Shown here piece after piece: positions 53,566-61,600 of a stretch of 64,000 nt of DNA. The stretch spans positions 53,087-117,086 of the forward strand of contig JAJPJG010000021.1 of assembly GCA_021324395.1 (NCBI GenBank). The letters are read 5' to 3'. The position numbers and the translations under genes are program-made. Position 1 is the stretch's first letter; every line of letters begins with the position of its first letter. This DNA is from Spartobacteria bacterium. Lineage in GTDB: Bacteria > Verrucomicrobiota > Verrucomicrobiia > Chthoniobacterales > Chthoniobacteraceae. The notes under the pieces are model-generated. The model was not told where the DNA came from and ran no database searches. It saw only the letters and a list, made by a program, of their open reading frames with translations.

Positions 53566-54279
53566 ATGAAATTACGTGGCGTTTTACGGCAAACAATCAT
53601 CGCGGCGATCGGCGTTTATTTTGCGATCGCTGTCAGCTCAGGGTTTGCAGCCGAGCAGCTTTCCCGGACTGCGATCAAGGCCGGGCCGGAATATTTGAAA
53701 CATCTGCACGATGCTGCGGAAAATTACCGTCAGCGCGATTTTGAGGCTGCGATCGGGCAACTCGACGCTGCGGACAAAATCAAACCCAACCTGCCGGAGT
53801 CGCTGAATATGCGCGGTGCGATTTACACCGAAAAGCATGACTTTGAAAAAGCGCGCGAAGTTTTCCAACAAGCGCTCAAGCTCCAGCCGGACGCCTTCTG
53901 GCCGAAATTCAATCTCGCGGAAATTTTGCTGATGCAAAAGAAGGCGGCGGAGGCGCGCGCGGCCTTTGAAAAACTGCCGGCGAGCGGCGTAAATCGCGAG
54001 CTGATCGAATTCAAAATCATTCTGGCGTATTTACTCGAAGGCGATGACGCGAACGCGCAGGCGAAGCTCGACAAGCTGAAATTTCCGAGCGATTCCGCGG
54101 CGTATTATTTCTGTCACGCTGCGTGGGAGTTTGCGCACCACAACGAGAAGGAGGCAAAAGGCTGGGCGCAGTCGGGGATCGATGTGTTCGGACCACAGCG
54201 CTGCATCGTGTTTTACGATTCACTCGCGGACATGGGCTGGCTGCCGCCACGTGACAAAGCGGCGACCCGCGGCGAGTAG
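53566..54279 (+). CDS. Exported TPR-repeat protein
   Basis: The start is ATG 53566 (MKLRGVLRQTIIAAIGVYFA), giving 237 residues with an N-terminal signal or anchor helix. Two to three TPR units follow (LHDAAENYRQRDFEAAIGQLDAADKIKPN, ESLNMRGAIYTEKHDFEKAREVFQQALKLQPD, WPKFNLAEILLMQKKAAEARAAFEKLP). The remaining part is helical and charged. It probably acts as a scaffold outside the cytoplasm. It follows the PEP-CTERM pair by 49 bases, so a shared function is possible but unproven. Confidence 0.82.
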   Translation: MKLRGVLRQTIIAAIGVYFAIAVSSGFAAEQLSRTAIKAGPEYLKHLHDAAENYRQRDFEAAIGQLDAADKIKPNLPESLNMRGAIYTEKHDFEKAREVFQQALKLQPDAFWPKFNLAEILLMQKKAAEARAAFEKLPASGVNRELIEFKIILAYLLEGDDANAQAKLDKLKFPSDSAAYYFCHAAWEFAHHNEKEAKGWAQSGIDVFGPQRCIVFYDSLADMGWLPPRDKAATRGE

Positions 54280-54289
54280 CCGGCAAAAG

Positions 54290-55375
54290 CTAACTGCGCG
54301 CGGTCGTCGCGGTTTTTCGTTTTTTCGTCGGCGTCTGCGGACGCACGCTGCCGCTCGTGATCCACGTGCTTTGGATGAACATCGATTTCGTAAATTTCGG
54401 CAGACCCGATTCGTTGCGGTGCAATTGACCGATTAACATGTCAACCGCCGCTGCGCCGACAAGGTCGTTGTTTTGCTGCATGCCGGCCCAATCGGTCATG
54501 TCCGGCGTGCGGTCGAGATGCGCGAGACCGACGTGCTCGGGAACGCGTGCGCCAAGATTGTCCAGCCAGCGTTTCACTTCCGTGTGGATGCAAACCACGA
54601 CGTCGGGCTGATGTTTTGTAAACCACGCACGGAAACCAGACTGGTCGCTTTCGTTTAAATGCGCGATAGGCGCGCGTTTGGCCTCGGGAATTTCGAGCTG
54701 GCCGGCCCAGAAGCCGGCTGAAAAGCGGCAATCGACGATTTCGTCCACGCGCGGAATCATGACAAGACCGGGTCGCTGATAGCCGAGTTTTAACAATTCG
54801 AAAACAGCCGATTTTGCCGTCGTGTATTGGTCATTGCAGACAAAGTGCAGTGGCGGCGTGCTGGTGCGGATGCCCACGACAACCGACGCGCAGTTCGTCC
54901 ATAGCGGCGCGAATTCCGCCGGCATTGCATCGTGATCGAGGATGCCGCAGAACACCAAACCGCGAATACCCCGTGATTCAAGAATTCGTGTCAATCTCGC
55001 CGGCGTCAGCCCCGGCTCATTGAGCCAAAACTCATCGAGGCCGTAGCCAAGCTGCGCCGCGCGGCGTTTGCAGCCGGTGATCCAGTCGCGAAATGTCGGA
55101 AGGCCGCTGAACGCGTCGCGATACGGCGAGGCGTTGATGAAACCAAGTGTGGCTTGATATTTTGGCGTTTTGCTTGCGCGGAGTTGCGCCATCAAATTCG
55201 CCACTGTCGCATTCGTGCGATAGCCCATTTTTTCCGCGAGCTCTTGAATGCGTTTGCGTGTTTCCGGCCGCAATCGCGGATCGTCGCGCAAGGCGAGGGA
55301 GACGGTGGCTTTTCCGACGCCGGCGGCATTCGCGACGTCTTGCATGGTTGGTTGAGAAGAGGAGGATTCGTTCAC
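54290..55375 (-). CDS. LacI-family transcriptional regulator
   Basis: The start is GTG 55375, giving 361 residues; ATG 55345 would truncate before the helix-turn-helix. The DNA-binding domain is TMQDVANAAGVGKATVSLALRDDPRLRPETRKRIQEL, with the hinge helix NATVANLMAQLR. The periplasmic-binding-protein-like effector domain follows (ATLGFINASPY..., SRGIRGLVFCGIL, VGLAHLDRT). The C-terminal tail is basic (PTKKRKTATTARS), which is unusual. It is divergent from the giant GH13 enzyme across 233 bases and is the obvious candidate regulator of it. Confidence 0.93.
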   Translation of the reverse strand: MNESSSSQPTMQDVANAAGVGKATVSLALRDDPRLRPETRKRIQELAEKMGYRTNATVANLMAQLRASKTPKYQATLGFINASPYRDAFSGLPTFRDWITGCKRRAAQLGYGLDEFWLNEPGLTPARLTRILESRGIRGLVFCGILDHDAMPAEFAPLWTNCASVVVGIRTSTPPLHFVCNDQYTTAKSAVFELLKLGYQRPGLVMIPRVDEIVDCRFSAGFWAGQLEIPEAKRAPIAHLNESDQSGFRAWFTKHQPDVVVCIHTEVKRWLDNLGARVPEHVGLAHLDRTPDMTDWAGMQQNNDLVGAAAVDMLIGQLHRNESGLPKFTKSMFIQSTWITSGSVRPQTPTKKRKTATTARS

Positions 55376-55591
55376 GGGGGTGTCTAACTAAAGCAAAGAA
55401 ACATGAAGGCTTCAACCGTTCAATAAGAGGCGGTCGACATCAGCTTGCGAAGCGCACTCTACGGATGCACCCTCCCCGTGTCCGAATGCCCCCCTTCCTT
55501 TCGTCTTTTTTTCGAAGTCTGCGCGCTCTTTTTACTGCGATTTCCCGCATGCGAGAAAAGTGCGTTTCGCCTTTAAAAAAGAGGGCGTTTA

Positions 55592-55604
55592 GTGTATTCT
55601 ACAC
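55592..55604. promoter_or_regulatory. Possible operator palindrome before the giant amylase gene
   Basis: GTGTATTCTACAC has perfect 5-base arms around a 3-base centre. It lies 4 bases before the GTG at 55609 and within the divergent LacI/amylase spacer. A second, weaker palindrome TGAAGGCTTCA is near 55403. Neither is a classic CG-centred LacI operator, so the assignment is tentative. Confidence 0.3.
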
Positions 55605-55608
55605 GCAC

Positions 55609-58600
55609 GTGAGCCCCCCACGAAAAGCCTTCCGTTTTGCCGCCATTGCGACTCTTTTTGCAATGCTCTGCGGTGCGCTCACGACCGATCTTCGCGGCGA
55701 GGCGATGCTCCAATATTTTAATACGAGCTGGAGCGAGATCACCGCGAAGATGCCTGAGCTCGCCGAGGCCGGCTACGACTCACTCTGGCTGCCGCCGCCG
55801 ACAAAAGGCAGCGGCGGACTTTCCGTCGGCTACGATCTTTTCGATCGCTTCGATCTCGGCAGCAAAGACCAGCGCGGCACAATCGCGACGCGCTACGGAA
55901 CGGAAGCAGATCTTTTACGGTTGATCGAGACGGCGCACCGCTTCGGTATTCGCGTCTATCTCGACAACATCATGAATCATAATGCGTTCGATGTGCCGGG
56001 ATACAACGAGTCTACATCGGTGAACATCTATCCCGGTTTCGTGCCCGAGGATTTTCACCTGAAGCTGACGCCGGAAGGTTTTTACCGGAAATGGGACAAC
56101 GTGCGCGATTGGAACGACGCGTGGCAGGTGCAGCATCTGAATTTCTCGGACCTGATCGACATTGCACAGGAGCCGGGCACGACGAATGAAAATTTCGGCC
56201 AAAGCGAAGGCTCTACGTTTCCTAAAATCAAATTCCTGCGACAGCCGAACAATCCGGAATATTATTGCTACGACGCGAATGGAAATTATGTCGGCTTCGG
56301 TCCGAACAACGGTCTGACCGCACAATATCTCCAGCAGCACTCGGATTTTTACTCCGAGTATGTGCAGGACTTTTTAAATCGCGCGGCGCGTTGGGAAGTG
56401 GATCGCACAAAAGCTGACGGACTGCGGCTCGATGCCGTGAAACACGTTCGTGCGGATTTCTTCGGCGCGACTTTTGGTGCCGACAAGGACTTCAACGATT
56501 ACGGATACAACGGCCAGGTGCAGCGGCAATTCAATCTCTCGCGCGGCTTTAACGATGCGAAGTTCAATTATCCGGGCGGCGACACGTTTCGCTCGAATTT
56601 GCGCGAGACGGTTTTCGATACGGAAAAGCCGCGCCACAATGCGATGATGTTCGGCGAGCATCTCGGCGAGCCACCGGCGTTTTCGGATTATTTCAACTCG
56701 GGCATGCGTCTCGTGGACAGCCAGCTTCAAAACAACATGAACGGCATTTTGGGCAATCCGAGCGCGACACTTTCCGGCCTGGATCAATCCGGCAGTTTCG
56801 GTTTCGGCGTTTCGCTCGGCGTGATGTTCGCGCAAAGCCACGACAACGACTATTACGTCCGCCGCGAGTTGCAGCTCGGGCTTTATCTCACGCGCGCCGG
56901 GCTCGGATCGATTTACACCGACGGCAATCATCAGGCGCAGACATTGAGCCAAAGCGGCGGCGCGTTTCCACGTCACGCCAACACGAATTTCCTCGGGCAG
57001 TTCAGCGACCCGAAGATTCCCAATCTGTTATACATCCACAATCAATTTGCGCGCGGTTATCAGGTCGGCCGCTGGAGCGACAGCGACTTCGTGGCTTACG
57101 AGCGAATCGACAAGCGCGAGAACGCGAGCATGAGCGACGAGGACGGCGTGACGATGCTGTTCCTGATGAACGACAACTATTCGAGCGGGCAATCGCGCGG
57201 CTTTACCACCGCGTTTGGCCACACGGCATTTTCCGATGACGCTTATCTCTACAATTACTCGAGCTACGGCGGCGGCTTTTACGTTTTCGGATCACAGCTC
57301 GGCACTGTGATCGTGCCGCCCGGCGGATACTTCGCTTTTTCGTGGCGCAATCCGGAGGAGACCGATCTCTGGGCGCCGTCCGGTGGAAAACCGATCACGA
57401 TTTTGCAGAGCGGGAGCGCGACCGGCACATTGACCTACACGCGCAAAGATGGACCGGACGGCGATCCGAATTTCAATCCATACGGCGTGACCGGCACGGT
57501 CGCGGGGAGCTACTCGTATCCTTACACCGTGCCGCGCGTGACGGGCACGGACTTGAGTTTCGTCGCGCGAGCGGATGGCTCGACGGAAAACATTTTGATG
57601 GAACTCGATGGCGGTGTGGACATCAACTCGCAGATTCCGCTCGGCCCGACGACGGGGGAAAAGCGCGATCATCCGCCGGGTCTTTCGACGGACGTTTTTC
57701 TCGGTTACGAGCAGGCGCAATTCGTCGGCCGTCAATACGGTGAAAAATTTGCGGCAATCGACACGTCCCGCTGCAAATTCGGTTCTGCCGGCGCGGAGAC
57801 TTATCTAATCACCAGCGGCACGTTCAATGCAGGGCCGGCAAACGCGAATAATTACGACACAGAAGGCGGTAATGTCGCTTCGTGGATTTACCACGAGCCC
57901 AATGCGAACACGGACCAGAGTGTTAAACAATACATCGATAACGGCAGCACCGTCACGATTTGGGCGAAGACGAATTCCGTCGGCGCGGGATATCGGATGT
58001 TTTTGTATTACACCACCGACGGTTCATTCCCGGAAGGCGCGGGAGGAGTCGGTCGCGGCACCACGCAAGTCGTCGAGATGCATTACAACCATAACGACAC
58101 GGGCAACAACAACTGGTGGGGAACGAGCCCGCCGATCACGAAACCGACCGGCGATTTTCGTTATAAAGTCAGCATTTTTAAAGACACGACGGATGGCAAT
58201 TCCGCACACCCGGTCGCGAGCATTTTCCCGAGCGGGGCAACGCCTGTTTATCAAAAGAAACACGCGATGACGACGTTCCAGATTCCGCATTTCAATGCGG
58301 CGACAGCACTCGTGTATCCGCACAATGACAACGGCGTGACGCAGACCGGATTGAGCGAAGGCTTCCATGTCATCCGCGCACGCGCATTCTTAAATCGCGC
58401 CGGACGCGCTTCGATTTACAACACGTTTACGCAAGTGTTTTACTACGACGCGGCGGCTCCGGGCGGCGAAGTGAAGTTCCCGGGTGAAGGCGACACCATC
58501 GGCGGTTCGCAATATGGCGTGGTCGTGCGCACCGACCCGAGCGTGACGGAGGTCTGGTATAAAATCGTCGATACCGATGCAAACAACGACGACACCGTTA

Positions 58601-61600
58601 CCGGTGCATCCAATGGAAACGGCGCGTGGGTGCTCGCGAGCCAGGCGACGCCTTCGCTGAGCGTTACGAGTTCGTATCCGAATGAATGGCGTTTTAATTA
58701 TGTAAACATTCCGTCGAGCGGCAGCGCGCAGATTCTGGTGCGTTTGCGCGAATTGAGTTCGGCGGACTCGACGCAATTCGCCGACACTGCGAGTGCGCCC
58801 GACGACCAGGCGAAGCACTACACGACGCTCGTCCGCACGGTGAATACGAACGGGCCGCTGACAAAAATGTTCGTCGCATTTCCGCAATTCGACGGCCAGG
58901 TCGTGGACAACAATTACGTCATGAAAGTCTGGTTCTCGAAATCGCTCGCGGACGGCACCACGACATCGGATTTGATCAACCGCTTCCTCATCCGCATCAA
59001 GAGTAGCGACAGCGCGAATGACCTCGGCGTAGTGCAGGGCCAGAGCAATTACCACATCAATTACAACGTCACGAGCGACTATCACGAACTTGCCTATCAA
59101 TTGCCGAATCTCTACAACGGCAACCCCAATTTCCTGCACACGATCGACGTGACCTATACGCCGCCCCCTGGCGGTGTCCCACACGAATCGACCCGGCTCG
59201 TGAAGGCGAAACCGGTGGTGGCGATTACCGACAACATCGTCACGCCGCCGGAGTTCGATTCCGACGGCAAGACTTACCAAATCGTGCTGCCGGACGTCGC
59301 GAATCCGACGCCGGATCAGCGCACCGTGCCGATCCGTGTCGAGACCGACACGAACGCGACCAACGTCACGATCAATTTCACGCTGGGCAGCGGCACCACC
59401 ACGCTTACCGGGACGAGCGGCAGTGGCACGAGCAAGTATTGGGATTTCAATTGGACCGGCGTCGCACAGGGCGATTACCAGTTTGTCGCAAGCGTGACGA
59501 CGCCCAACGGCAATGCGACCAACACGCGCGATGCGCACGTTGTTTTCCGCCAGATCGTCAGCACGACGAAAGGCGACAGCGACGACGACGGATTGAGCGA
59601 CACGATCGAGACGACGCCGACTGCGTTGCCGACGACGAATTCCGAGACGTGGACAAACGGCCAGGTGCATTTGTGGGAAATCAGCGGAAAAACGAAACCG
59701 AACATGCCCGATACGGACGGCGATGATCTTTCCGACGGTCTCGAGCTCGGCTGGGGCGGCGCAATTGGCGACACCAGCACGACGACCGACACGAATGGCG
59801 ACGGCGTGCCGAATTTCCAGCCGGATCTCGATCCGCCGATTTTCAACACGACCGACAACGCGAATCGTCCCGGCGGCTACGACTACTACAACCCGTGGCC
59901 TTACAATTTGAATAATTCGCGCACCGATTTGATTGCCGGCACGATGACCGATCCAAACAAGCCGGACACCGACGACGACGGCGTGAACGATGGCTACGAA
60001 GATCGCACGTGGTCGATCACGACCGGCACGGACGGCAATCCGGTTTATCACGCGATTCACAATGGCCGCGTCGATATCGGCGTGCCGGATGCGAGCGGAA
60101 CGCTGCACGTCATTGCGCATCCGCCGACTGTTTACAACACGTCGAAGATCGATCGCATCAAAGTGCTCGGCGCTGCGTCGAATGCGGTCTGGCTCGAAAC
60201 CGATCCGAACAACGGCGACACCGATGGCGACGGCTCACCCGACGGACAGGAGGACGCGAACCACAACGGCATCGTCGATCTCGCGATCATCGATCGCAAC
60301 CAGACCGACGTGAACGGCAATTTCGTCGTGCTCGCCACGTTTAGCGATTTTAAACAAAGCGTCACGGTGCAGGGCTCCGCGCAAGGTTCGCAGCCGGTTA
60401 CATTCCGCTACTCCGATTTCTGCGCGACATTCGTCGAGCCGACGGACGGGAAGACCTACACCTCTACGGCACTCGACAAGCAAAAGCTGAACAACATTTT
60501 CAAACCCAGTGGAAACTTCCGCACAGATGGACTCGACGTGATCTGGCTCGATACCGATCCGCGGCTTTTCAGCACGAGCGGCGATGGGCTGCCGGATGGC
60601 TGGAAGATTCAGCACGGGCTCGATCCATGGGATGACGGCGTGGTCGGCCATACGAATTTGCACACGGGCAAAATCATCGCGAACGCGAACAACGGACCGA
60701 ATGGCGACCCGGATGGAGATGGCTTCACCAATTTGCAGGAATACATCAACGGCACCGATCCGCTGCACGCCGACACCGGCGCGCCGCCACCGCCCGGGTC
60801 GATCACGATCGGCCCGAGCACGACCACGACAATCGGCGGCGTGAGCAACGACCACTCGTTTACCGATTGGACCATCAACGACCTCATCGCGCTTGATCCT
60901 TACGACGGCGACGGTTCGAATAATCAGGGCTCCGACATTTACCACGGCGGCGACGGTTTCGATTCCTCGCGCGACATGGTTGCATTCTACGCGCACGATG
61001 GCGGCTCGACGAGTAGCGGCGGCGACGGCAATTTCTATTTCCGTGTCGATATGCACGATCTGCAGGCTTACGCCGAGGCCGCGAATCTCGACATCTACGT
61101 CGTCATCAACTTCGGTCATCCGGGCACGGGCGAATACAATCTGCCGGATCAGGTCGATACCGGCACGACCATGGGCTGGCAGGCTGTCGTTGCGTGTTAT
61201 TCCGGCAACAACGGGCGCGTTTATCTCTGGAATAAAAACGCGACAACGCACTCGACCGGCATCGGCCAGGATTTGTCGCAGTTCGGCGTAACCTCGCGTG
61301 ACCAGAATAGCGCCAACGGATTTTTGAAGGCCTATTTTAATTCCGATATCGATGCCGTTGAATTTTCCATCAGCCGGCAGGCGTTGCTCGATGCGGGCTG
61401 GAACGGCCTCGACGCATCCGATTTAATTTACCAGGTCTTCACCACGCGCGACGGCACGGCGGATAGTCCGCAAGGCGCGGGCGACATCGGCGGTCGCTCG
61501 GACATTCGCGATTCGATCCGCAACGACTGGATCGCTTCGGATTATTGGAATGATCAGGCGAACATCGCCGGCGCAAATAGCGTGCTGCGTTCGTGGATCG

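Noticed and set aside
58390..60120. 576-residue open frame on the minus strand
   Set aside because: It lies wholly antisense to the giant amylase-family gene, has Arg/Val/Ile-rich shadow composition and no recognisable domain.
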